A stretch of 5,214 nucleotides of DNA from the NCBI GenBank assembly GCA_005779345.1, contig SXJQ01000214.1, positions 1 through 5,214 on the forward strand. The letters run 5' to 3'. The position numbers and the translations under genes are program-made. Below the pieces are notes generated by a model, which was given only the letters and a program-made list of their open reading frames with translations, ran no database searches and was not told where the DNA came from. Origin of the DNA: Actinomycetota bacterium. Its GTDB lineage: Bacteria > Actinomycetota > Acidimicrobiia > IMCC26256 > PALSA-610. Below, in pieces: positions 1 through 5,214 of the stretch. Numbering within the stretch: the first letter of the stretch is position 1; each line of letters opens with the position of its first letter.

Positions 1-1369
1 AGACGAAGCCTTCGATGTCCTGCTTGGCGATGTCGCCGGTGCGGAACCAACCGTCGACGAGCACCTCGTCGTTCACCTCGGGGCGGTTCCAGTAGCCGCG
101 GAGCATGATGGTCGGGCCCTTGAGCCAGATCTCGCCCTGGTCGCCGACGGGAACCGCGCGGCCCTCGTCGTCGCGGATCTCGAGTTCGACCGTCGGGACG
201 GGCCGACCACACGACGAGGGATGCGCGAAGTAGTCGTCGCCGCCGAGCGCGGTCGCGACCGACGCCGTCTCGGTGAGGCCGTACGCGGTCGAGAGCGTCT
301 TGCGCAGGTTCGGGAACGCCTGCTCGATCCGCTCGACGAGCTCGGGCGCCGCCGGCGCGCCGCCGTAGCTCGCGCGCTTGACCGAAGAGAGGTCGTAGTC
401 CGCGAAGTTGGGCGACTCGATGATGCGCCACATGATCGTGGGGACACCGCCGATGCTCGTCACGCGTTCGCGCTCGATCGTCGCCATGGCGTGGTCCGGG
501 TCGAAGCGCCCGGGCGGCATCAACACGAGCTTGCCGCCCGTCGCGTAGTTGACGACCATCGTCGCGAGGCATCCCGTCACGTGGAAGAGCGGGACCACGA
601 GCAGCGCGGCATCTTGCACGCCCTCTTCACTTCCCCGCGACGCGGTTCCCGTGAGCATCTGGACGATCCCGATGCAGATGATGTTCTGGAGGTTGGCGAT
701 GGTCTGGCGGTGCGTGATCGTCGCGCCCTTGGGCCGCCCCGTCGTCCCGGAGGTGTAGAGGATCGCGAGGATGTCGTCTTCGGCGAGCGGTCCGTCGGGG
801 AGCCCCGGATCGTCGTCGTCACCGAGGAGCGCGTCGAACGACTCGACCACGCCGAAGTCGCCGGGGTCGATCTCGTCGACGAGGAACAGATGCTCGAGCG
901 CCGGGAGGTCGTCGATCACCGGGACGATCAGGTCGAGGCGCTTGCGGTCGGCGACCACGACCCTGCTCCCGCTGTCGCCGAGCGCGAACTGGAGTTCCTC
1001 GCTCTTCTGCCACGCGTTCAGTGGCACGCAGACCGCGCCGAGGATCGCGCACGCCCAGAACGTGAGCACCCACTCCGGGTTGTTGGCCGAGACGACCGCG
1101 ACCCGGTCGCCGTGGCCGACGCCGAGCGTTGCGAGGCCCCGCGCGATTCGCCGCGCGGTGCGGTCGTGTTCGCCGAAGGTGAAACGTCGATCGCCCTGGA
1201 CGAGAAAGGTGATGTCGGGTCGCAGGACGTTCTGGTCCATCAACTCGCGCAACGTCTGCATGCGCTGTCGGTACACCTGCACCGGATGGCCGAGCACGTC
1301 TTCGACGACGATCTCGAGCGGCCCCCCCGGGCCGGTGACCTGCGCGAGCGCTTCCTGCGGGGTGGGCAC
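1..1369 (-). CDS. AMP-forming acyl-CoA synthetase (fatty-acid--CoA ligase family), C-terminus outside window
   Basis: This member of the ANL adenylation superfamily is expected to activate a carboxylic acid, probably a fatty acid, to an acyl-AMP and then an acyl-CoA in the cytoplasm. The 456 visible codons are open to the left edge. Seen motifs: the P-loop YTSGTTGRPKG at about residues 205-215, PLFHVTG at 260-266, the A5 motif YGLTETAS at 363-370, GEIWLKG at 412-418 and GWFRTGD at 440-446. The hinge and the C-terminal domain with the catalytic lysine fall outside the window; family members usually have about 500-560 residues. The start is a GTG at 1367-1369, giving MPTPQEAL, with GGAGG ten bases upstream; no better in-frame start is evident. 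The N-terminus (TGPGGPLEI, EDVLG) resembles FadD-type ligases of actinobacteria. Substrate and exact FadD class cannot be read from the sequence. It is divergent from the gene at 1564. Confidence 0.95.
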   Translation of the reverse strand, partial: MPTPQEALAQVTGPGGPLEIVVEDVLGHPVQVYRQRMQTLRELMDQNVLRPDITFLVQGDRRFTFGEHDRTARRIARGLATLGVGHGDRVAVVSANNPEWVLTFWACAILGAVCVPLNAWQKSEELQFALGDSGSRVVVADRKRLDLIVPVIDDLPALEHLFLVDEIDPGDFGVVESFDALLGDDDDPGLPDGPLAEDDILAILYTSGTTGRPKGATITHRQTIANLQNIICIGIVQMLTGTASRGSEEGVQDAALLVVPLFHVTGCLATMVVNYATGGKLVLMPPGRFDPDHAMATIERERVTSIGGVPTIMWRIIESPNFADYDLSSVKRASYGGAPAAPELVERIEQAFPNLRKTLSTAYGLTETASVATALGGDDYFAHPSSCGRPVPTVELEIRDDEGRAVPVGDQGEIWLKGPTIMLRGYWNRPEVNDEVLVDGWFRTGDIAKQDIEGFV

Positions 1370-1563
1370 GGCGAGTCGTCCTCCGGTTCGGTGACGGGCG
1401 AGGAACGGGCAGCGAGCAACGGGGCCCGACTGGTTGCCGGCGCGGCGCCGGATCGGGCCCGGCGCACAATACCGGCGGCGGGATCGGGCTCCGAGCCCGG
1501 CCGAGCCTCAACCCGAGGGCTCCACCCGCCGATGTGGGATCAGGACGACGAGGGCGTGCAACC
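1370..1563. promoter_or_regulatory. Divergent intergenic region between acyl-CoA synthetase and pseudokinase genes
   Basis: This stretch of about 190 bases must hold the promoters of both flanking genes. The only -10-like element I see is TATTGT on the minus strand (1466-1471), with no convincing -35 at 17 bases. Seen structures are a 7-bp inverted repeat around one base (1485-1499, CGGGCTC/GAGCCCG) and a 9-bp direct repeat GGATCGGGC at 1450-1458 and 1481-1489, which start 31 bases apart, about three helical turns. Either could be an operator, but short GC-rich repeats arise easily by chance here. No promoter can be assigned firmly. Confidence 0.3.
1380..1384 (-). promoter_or_regulatory. Ribosome binding site fixing the GTG start of the acyl-CoA synthetase
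   Basis: GGAGG on the minus strand, followed by ten bases and then the GTG at 1369. It is the clearest Shine-Dalgarno sequence in the window. It supports GTG 1369 over reading further upstream, where the open frame no longer resembles the family. Confidence 0.6.
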
Positions 1564-2238
1564 GTGAAGATGACCACCCGCGGGACGTATCCAGGCCGAG
1601 GCGGCGGTGACGGTGTCGACGAGATCGCCCGCGACCTCGCGGCACCGCTCGGCGAGATCGTCGATGCGCTCGAGCGCGTGACGCTCGCGAGCGTCGGCAC
1701 CGACGACGCCGAAGGGGTCACTCCGGATCTGCTCTGGCGGGCGCGACACCTCGCCACGGAGCTCCAACAGGTGATCGCGTCGCTCGCGTTGGCGACCCCG
1801 CCGTTCGACGGACGCGCACCGCACGTCTCCGTGCTCGTTCGCCACGCCCTCGCGTGCGCCGCCGACGCCTGCGCACACCACCTCGACGGCCGGCGGGTCA
1901 TCGTGCGTTGCAGTCCTCAGCTCGCGGTGACCACCCAACCGGACCGCATGCACGAACTGCTCGTCGCGCTGATCGACGAGGTGACACGGCGGGATCGTCC
2001 GACGAACGACCTCCGGCTCACCGCGCAACGAGTGGGATCGCGGCTCGTGATCGAGGCCGACGGGGGAAGTGCGACCGGCCTCGGGCTCGAGCGTCTCCAC
2101 GACCTCGCACGCGCCGTCGGGGGAAGGATCGAAGTCGTCGACGGTCCTCGCGATCGCTCGACGCTGCGCGTCCATCTCCCCCAGCAACGCAACGCCGACC
2201 TCGTCGAGCTCGCTCCCCCGCCCGACGACGCCGCCTGA
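1564..2238 (+). CDS. Degenerate histidine-kinase-like protein (DHp plus GHKL ATPase fold, probable pseudokinase)
   Basis: A soluble protein of 224 residues with no membrane segment or signal peptide. An N-terminal helix carries RDLAAPL (23-29), which lines up with the kinase H-box HELRTPL, but the phospho-accepting His is Arg23. A second helix follows (about 57-78), then a GHKL-like domain (about 86-206). There the N-box position reads ALIDEV (135-140) with Glu139 where Asn is normal. A short DGG (166-168) runs almost directly into GLGL (172-175), so the ATP lid is missing; GGRIEVVDGP and LRVHLP complete the fold. I infer that it cannot act as an ordinary autokinase and may be a scaffold, decoy or regulatory partner. 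Start: GTG 1564 has GAGGG nine bases upstream; ATG 1570 and GTG 1534 are alternatives. It is convergent with the sensor kinase gene, with 50 bases between the stops. An anti-sigma-type GHKL protein is less likely because a DHp-like part is present. Confidence 0.75.
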   Translation: MKMTTRGTYPGRGGGDGVDEIARDLAAPLGEIVDALERVTLASVGTDDAEGVTPDLLWRARHLATELQQVIASLALATPPFDGRAPHVSVLVRHALACAADACAHHLDGRRVIVRCSPQLAVTTQPDRMHELLVALIDEVTRRDRPTNDLRLTAQRVGSRLVIEADGGSATGLGLERLHDLARAVGGRIEVVDGPRDRSTLRVHLPQQRNADLVELAPPPDDAA

Positions 2239-2288
2239 GCGACCGAGCGGCAACCAGCCTCTGCGGAACCGAGCTCGGCGAACCGGCC
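2239..2288. other. Short convergent gap between pseudokinase and sensor kinase stops
   Basis: Fifty bases separate two opposing stop codons. A 10-bp palindrome CCGAGCTCGG lies at 2269-2278, but it has no loop and no T-run. A weak 5-bp stem (2230-2234 with 2247-2251) spans the upstream stop codon. I see no convincing intrinsic terminator. Confidence 0.4.
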
Positions 2289-3686
2289 TCACCGGACCAG
2301 ATCGGCGGCGCGGAGCACGACGACCGCGACGATCCCGGTCGGCGTGTTGTGGCGGAGGGTGGCCGAACCGCCCGACGCCCGAGCGAGGCGCTGCACCACC
2401 GCGAGGCCCACGCCGCTGCCGCCGACCACGCTGTCGGGGGCTCGCCAGAACCGGTCGAACGCGTGGCCGAGCTGAGCGTCGGTGAGCCCCGCGCCCTCGT
2501 CGAGCACGGTCACCTCGATCTCGTTGCCACGCCGCAGCGCACGCAACACGACGCGCGACCCGGCAGGCGCGTGCTCGAGCGCGTTCGCCACGTAGTTGTC
2601 GATGATCTGCTCGAGCGCACCGTCGACGGCGCGGGCCCGAAGGCCGGGCGCGATGTCGGTCACCAGGGCCACACCGTCTTCGGCCGCGAGCGCTTCCCAC
2701 GCCTCGAACCGCTCCTGGGCGATCGCCGAAACCGGCACCGTGGCGAGCGGAGCGTCGTTGCCGGATGCCCGGGCGAGCGCGAGCAGACCCTCGACGAGTC
2801 GTTCGAGACGCCGCAACTCGCCCCGCGCGGATTCGAGACCGGGTCGATTCGGATCCTCGGAATCGATGCGGTCGAGCATCTGGTCGATACGCAACTGCAC
2901 CGTCGTGAGTGGGGTCCGCAACTGGTGCGACGCATCGCCCGCGAAGTCGCGTTGGTCGGCGACGACGCGCTCCAGTCGGTCGATCATCGCGTTGAAGTCG
3001 TCGGCGAGGCCGCGGATCTCGGGTGGCCCGGTCCCGGCATCGGCCCGCGTGTCGAGGTCGCCATCGGCGATCGCCCGCGTTGCGCGACGGAGTCGCCGGA
3101 CCGGTTCGGTCAGCGTGCGAGCGAGCACGAATCCGATCGCGGCCGCGAGCAGCAACGAGATCGCCGCCGCGATCACGATGCCGCGCAGACGATCGCGCAC
3201 GCGCTCGTCGACGACGGCAGCGGGGCTCGTGAACATCACCGCGCCCATCGTCCTCGGCCCGGACAGAACCGGCACCGCGACGTACAACTCCTCCCCGCCC
3301 TCCGCACTCTGGGTTCCCGCGCTCCGCACGCCACTCAACGCGAGCATGATCGGTGCCGACTCCGACAGATCGTCCCCCACCGAGCGGGTCGCGTCGTTGC
3401 TCGCGACGACCTCGGCGTCGCGGTTCGCGAGCACGACCTCGGATCCAGTGCGGTCTCGATAGCTGTCGGCGAGGTCGACGAGCAACGTGCGGTCGTCGGA
3501 TCGTCCTTCTTCGATCGCCTCGAGGTCTTCTTCTGCCAGCCCGGCGAAGGTGAACGCGTCACGCTCGAGCGAGGTGACCAACCGGTCGCGCTCGACAGCT
3601 CGGAGATGGCCCGCCAACGGCAGGTCGTGGACGAGCAGAACGAGGAGCGTCAGCCCGACGAAGACCGCGAGCAGCCGACGCGTCAT
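2289..3686 (-). CDS. Membrane-bound sensor histidine kinase of a two-component system
   Basis: A class I sensor kinase of 465 residues that should autophosphorylate on His254 and pass the phosphate to the regulator encoded just upstream. Order: transmembrane helix 1 (about 5-25), an extracytoplasmic sensor of about 140 residues (26-166), helix 2 (about 169-189), a HAMP linker (190-241), DHp with DASHQLRTPL (251-260) and a HATPase domain. The latter has IIDNYVANALEHA as N-box (361-373), DEGAG (396-400), HAFDRFWRAP (408-417) and GGSGVGLAV (422-430). All catalytic motifs look intact. The sensor part (GSEVVLANRDAEVVAS, then ELYVAVPVLSG) resembles a PDC/Cache-like fold, but I cannot name a ligand. 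The ATG at 3684-3686 overlaps the regulator stop as ATGA, so translation is probably coupled; there is no clear Shine-Dalgarno of its own. Expected location is the cytoplasmic membrane. Confidence 0.95.
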   Translation of the reverse strand: MTRRLLAVFVGLTLLVLLVHDLPLAGHLRAVERDRLVTSLERDAFTFAGLAEEDLEAIEEGRSDDRTLLVDLADSYRDRTGSEVVLANRDAEVVASNDATRSVGDDLSESAPIMLALSGVRSAGTQSAEGGEELYVAVPVLSGPRTMGAVMFTSPAAVVDERVRDRLRGIVIAAAISLLLAAAIGFVLARTLTEPVRRLRRATRAIADGDLDTRADAGTGPPEIRGLADDFNAMIDRLERVVADQRDFAGDASHQLRTPLTTVQLRIDQMLDRIDSEDPNRPGLESARGELRRLERLVEGLLALARASGNDAPLATVPVSAIAQERFEAWEALAAEDGVALVTDIAPGLRARAVDGALEQIIDNYVANALEHAPAGSRVVLRALRRGNEIEVTVLDEGAGLTDAQLGHAFDRFWRAPDSVVGGSGVGLAVVQRLARASGGSATLRHNTPTGIVAVVVLRAADLVR

Positions 3687-4375
3687 CCGGGAGTGCCGAG
3701 GCGGAACCCGACCCCGCGCACGGCCTCGATCCAAGCCGCGTCGCCGAGCTTGCGTCTGACGGCGGCGACGTGCGCGTCGAGGGTCTTGGTCGGTCCGTAC
3801 CAGTGCGTGTCCCAGACGCGTTCCATGATCTCGTGCCGCTCGCGAACGGCGCCCGGATCCTCGGCGAGGTACGCGAGCACATCGAACTCCTTGGCCGTGA
3901 GCTGCACCTCGACCTCGTCGAGCAACACGCGGCGCGCTCGTCGGTCGATTCGCAGACGTCCCGACGGGTCGACCTGCGCGCCGACCTCGCGCGGCGCGGC
4001 GTCGGGGCCGACCGCGACTCGCGTCCGCCGTTCGACGGCACGGATGCGGGCAAGCAGTTCGCGGTTGCTGAACGGCGTCACGACGTAGTCGTCGGCGCCC
4101 TCTTCGAGCCCGAGGACGCGGTCGAGTTCGGCGTCGCGTGCGGTGAGCATGATCACGGGAACCGAGCTGTGCTCGCGGATCCGTCGACACACCTCGTGGC
4201 CGTCGAGATCGGGAAGGTTGAGGTCGAGGAGCACGAGATCCGGGGGTGCCCACTCGCACCGCTCGAGCGCCGTCGCGCCGGTGGCCACGCGCTCTGGTTC
4301 GAAGCCGGCCTGGGTCATCAACTCGCCCAGGGTCGCGGCGAGGGCTTCGTCGTCTTCGACGATCAGGATGCGCAC
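3683..4375 (-). CDS. OmpR/PhoB-family response regulator with atypical receiver (Lys to Thr)
   Basis: A DNA-binding regulator of 230 residues, the expected partner of the overlapping sensor kinase. The receiver domain (about 1-118) has the acidic pair Asp8-Asp9, the phospho-accepting Asp51 in LLDLNLPDLDG, Thr78 in MLTARD and DDYVVTPF at 95-102. In that last motif the nearly invariant lysine is Thr100 (codon ACG at 4076-4078). A linker (119-136) leads to a winged-helix domain (about 137-227) with LTAKEFDVLAYLAE, TKTLDAHVAAVRRKLG and VRGVGFRL, full length for the family. The start is GTG 4375, giving VRILIVEDD, the usual receiver beginning. The frame stays open upstream to 4705, but that part is arginine-rich and antisense to the next gene's signal peptide, so it is rejected. 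There is no Shine-Dalgarno, so the mRNA could be leaderless. An 11-bp-period repeat starts 31 bases upstream and may be its own binding site. Confidence 0.95.
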   Translation of the reverse strand: MRILIVEDDEALAATLGELMTQAGFEPERVATGATALERCEWAPPDLVLLDLNLPDLDGHEVCRRIREHSSVPVIMLTARDAELDRVLGLEEGADDYVVTPFSNRELLARIRAVERRTRVAVGPDAAPREVGAQVDPSGRLRIDRRARRVLLDEVEVQLTAKEFDVLAYLAEDPGAVRERHEIMERVWDTHWYGPTKTLDAHVAAVRRKLGDAAWIEAVRGVGFRLGTPG

Positions 4376-4406
4376 GCAACAGGTTCGCGCTCGCGGCGAC
4401 CCGGTC

Positions 4407-4426
4407 GGGGAATCTGAGGGGAATCT
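4407..4426. promoter_or_regulatory. Probable response-regulator binding site: two GGGGAATCT copies with 11-bp period
   Basis: Two identical 9-mers GGGGAATCT lie at 4407-4415 and 4418-4426, start to start 11 bases. Read on the minus strand they are AGATTCCCC copies that lie 31 bases before the regulator start. OmpR/PhoB-family regulators typically bind as head-to-tail dimers to direct repeats of about 10-11 bp, so position and geometry fit autoregulation. They are also placed to act on the divergent exported-protein gene. That the neighbouring regulator binds here is inference. Confidence 0.6.
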
Positions 4427-4451
4427 TGGCTCGGTGGGGGGTACACCTGGG

Positions 4452-4480
4452 ACGACATACCGGCCAAGTGTCCGTAAGCT
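4452..4480 (+). promoter_or_regulatory. Possible sigma-70-type promoter for the exported acidic protein
   Basis: ACGACA (4452-4457, four of six to TTGACA) is followed by 17 bases and TAAGCT (4475-4480, which keeps the TAnnnT pattern). It would start transcription near 4487 and leave a 5' leader of about 74 bases that contains the 15-bp repeats. Two nested dyads cover the -10: TCCGT/ACGGA (4471-4475, 4483-4487) and GTGTCC/GGACAC (4468-4473, 4490-4495). They could be an operator or a leader hairpin. The match is modest. Confidence 0.3.
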
Positions 4481-4508
4481 CGACGGATGGGACACCCGCA
4501 TACCCAGG

Positions 4509-4553
4509 CTCTTCGCACCGGGGCCCTTCGCACCGGGGCTCTTCGCACGTTGG
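4509..4553 (+). repeat. Three tandem 15-bp repeats just upstream of the exported-protein start
   Basis: Units lie at 4509-4523 (CTCTTCGCACCGGGG), 4524-4538 (one mismatch) and 4539-4553 (12 of 15 identical, the last part diverged). They end seven bases before the ATG at 4561. A 15-bp spacing is not a whole number of helical turns, so a row of dimer operators is less likely. A leader RNA element or replication slippage are alternatives. No function can be assigned. Confidence 0.85.
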
Positions 4554-4560
4554 CCGCGGC

Positions 4561-5214
4561 ATGAAGCGCCGGCTGGCGTTCGTCGCGGGGATCGGCACGG
4601 TCGTCGTCGCGAGCGGCGCCGCGGCGTTCGCGAACAGCGCCGCGTTCTCGGGCCGTGCCGACGGCGGACCGCCCGCGGCGCCGATCGAGGGCCTCGCCAC
4701 CGCACCCGAGGTCGAAGTCGCGATCGACGATCCGCACGGCGTCTCCACGACGTCGGGACACGGCGACGACCAGCTCGGCTACCGCGCGTACGACGCCGGC
4801 GGCGCCGGCATCGTCGTGCTGCGCGTTCGAGGCAACGCGCTCGAGTTGGTGACGACCCGGCCCACGACCGGCTGGTCGCAGGTCGACGAGGACCACGAGA
4901 CCCGCGACGGTGTCGCCATGGTCGAGGTCACCTTCACCGACGGCACGAGCGATGTCGAGTTCGAGGCGTTGCTCGTGAACGGCGAGATCGTGACGCGCGT
5001 CGAGACGAGCGCGGCCGGCCACAACGAAGACCGCGACCACGACGGCGATCACGATGAAGACGACGGGGTCACCGGCGGTGAGCACGACGACGCTACGGGC
5101 CCCGGATCGACAGCGACGAGCGTCGACGTCGACGAAGACGGACTCGAAATCGACGAAGACGGACCCGAGATCGACGAAGACGGACTCGAAATCGACGAAG
5201 ACGGACCCGAGATC
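4561..5214 (+). CDS. Exported acidic protein with His/Asp-rich segment and DEDG heptad repeats, C-terminus outside window
   Basis: I do not recognise a named family. The 218 visible codons begin MKRR followed by a hydrophobic stretch (5-23) and AFA|NS, a plausible signal peptidase I site after Ala24. There is no lipobox cysteine, so the protein is probably secreted or surface-exposed. Residues 72-148 look like a small beta-rich domain (IVVLRVRGNALELV, GWSQV, VEVTFTDG, VEFEALLVNGEIVTRVE). A His/Asp-rich stretch follows (154-177), then the 7-residue repeat DEDG(L/P)E(I) from 191 to the edge. Residues 189-218 contain 17 acidic and no basic residues. DVDEDG (189-194) resembles the start of an EF-hand or dockerin calcium loop (DxDxDG), but the later positions do not fit well, so cation binding is only inferred. 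The ATG has no Shine-Dalgarno; the signal peptide supports this start. The gene is divergent from the regulator, so it is a likely target. Confidence 0.8.
   Translation, partial: MKRRLAFVAGIGTVVVASGAAAFANSAAFSGRADGGPPAAPIEGLATAPEVEVAIDDPHGVSTTSGHGDDQLGYRAYDAGGAGIVVLRVRGNALELVTTRPTTGWSQVDEDHETRDGVAMVEVTFTDGTSDVEFEALLVNGEIVTRVETSAAGHNEDRDHDGDHDEDDGVTGGEHDDATGPGSTATSVDVDEDGLEIDEDGPEIDEDGLEIDEDGPEI
5131..5214 (+). repeat. In-frame 21-bp tandem repeat (4 units) organised as a perfect 42-bp repeat, cut by the window edge
   Basis: Four 21-bp units at 5131, 5152, 5173 and 5194 encode DEDGLEI, DEDGPEI, DEDGLEI and DEDGPEI. The Leu units end in GAA ATC and the Pro units in GAG ATC, so 5131-5172 is identical to 5173-5214, including silent positions. 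That points to recent duplication of a 14-residue block rather than selection on protein alone. The window ends on a unit boundary, so the true copy number is unknown. Confidence 0.95.

Noticed and set aside
221..1567. Long plus-strand open frame antisense to the acyl-CoA synthetase
   Set aside because: It is Arg/Asp/Val-rich with no recognisable domain, while the minus strand encodes a motif-complete ligase; such shadows are normal at this GC content.
2269..2278. Palindrome CCGAGCTCGG between convergent genes as a terminator
   Set aside because: It has no loop and no following T-run; ten-base GC-rich palindromes are expected by chance here.
1854..4088. Very long plus-strand open frame (about 744 codons) antisense to the kinase and regulator
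   Set aside because: The composition is Arg/His-rich and low in hydrophobic structure. It overlaps three genes with clear families on other frames, so it is a GC-driven open frame.
3683..4705. Extended N-terminus of the regulator frame, which includes AKSPGAKGPGAKS from the 15-bp repeats
   Set aside because: The extension is Arg/Pro-rich, runs antisense through the exported protein's signal peptide, and the receiver domain begins canonically at GTG 4375.
2289..4748. Kinase frame extending upstream through the regulator as an apparent fused protein of about 819 residues
   Set aside because: The part upstream of 3686 is an Arg-rich shadow of the regulator gene; the ATGA overlap marks the real kinase start.
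5131..5214. Terminal repeats as a CRISPR array or RTX repeats
   Set aside because: The units are contiguous without spacers and are read in frame. The peptide DEDG(L/P)EI lacks the GGxGxD pattern of RTX proteins.

Overview
The window is very GC-rich and almost fully coding, with GTG starts and few visible Shine-Dalgarno sequences. This suggests a high-GC actinobacterium. Acidimicrobiia or a related lineage is a guess from the style of the sequence and is not demonstrated. No rRNA, tRNA, transposase, integrase or CRISPR array is visible.

Layout: (1) 1-1369, minus strand: an AMP-forming acyl-CoA synthetase whose C-terminus lies beyond the left edge. (2) 1370-1563: a short divergent intergenic region with inverted and direct repeats. 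(3) 1564-2238, plus strand: a small soluble protein that looks like the catalytic half of a histidine kinase but lacks the phospho-accepting His, the N-box Asn and the ATP lid, so it is probably a pseudokinase. (4) 2289-4375, minus strand: a two-gene operon made of an OmpR-family response regulator (3683-4375) and, overlapping it by 4 bases, a membrane sensor histidine kinase (2289-3686). (5) 4376-4560: a divergent control region with an 11-bp-period direct repeat typical of OmpR/PhoB-type sites, a possible promoter and three 15-bp tandem repeats. (6) 4561 to the right edge, plus strand: an exported protein with a signal peptide, a beta-rich domain, a His/Asp-rich stretch, and a strongly acidic 7-residue repeat that is still running when the window ends.

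Working model (inference): the sensor kinase and regulator form one signalling module with the divergently transcribed exported acidic protein. The 11-bp-period repeat between them would serve autoregulation, control of the exported protein, or both. The acidic, DxDxDG-like and His/Asp-rich tail suggests binding of divalent cations, but nothing here proves it. The regulator is itself atypical, because the near-invariant receiver lysine is threonine. The pseudokinase is convergent with the sensor kinase and could modulate it, or could be a decaying orphan. The acyl-CoA synthetase appears to be an unrelated metabolic gene.
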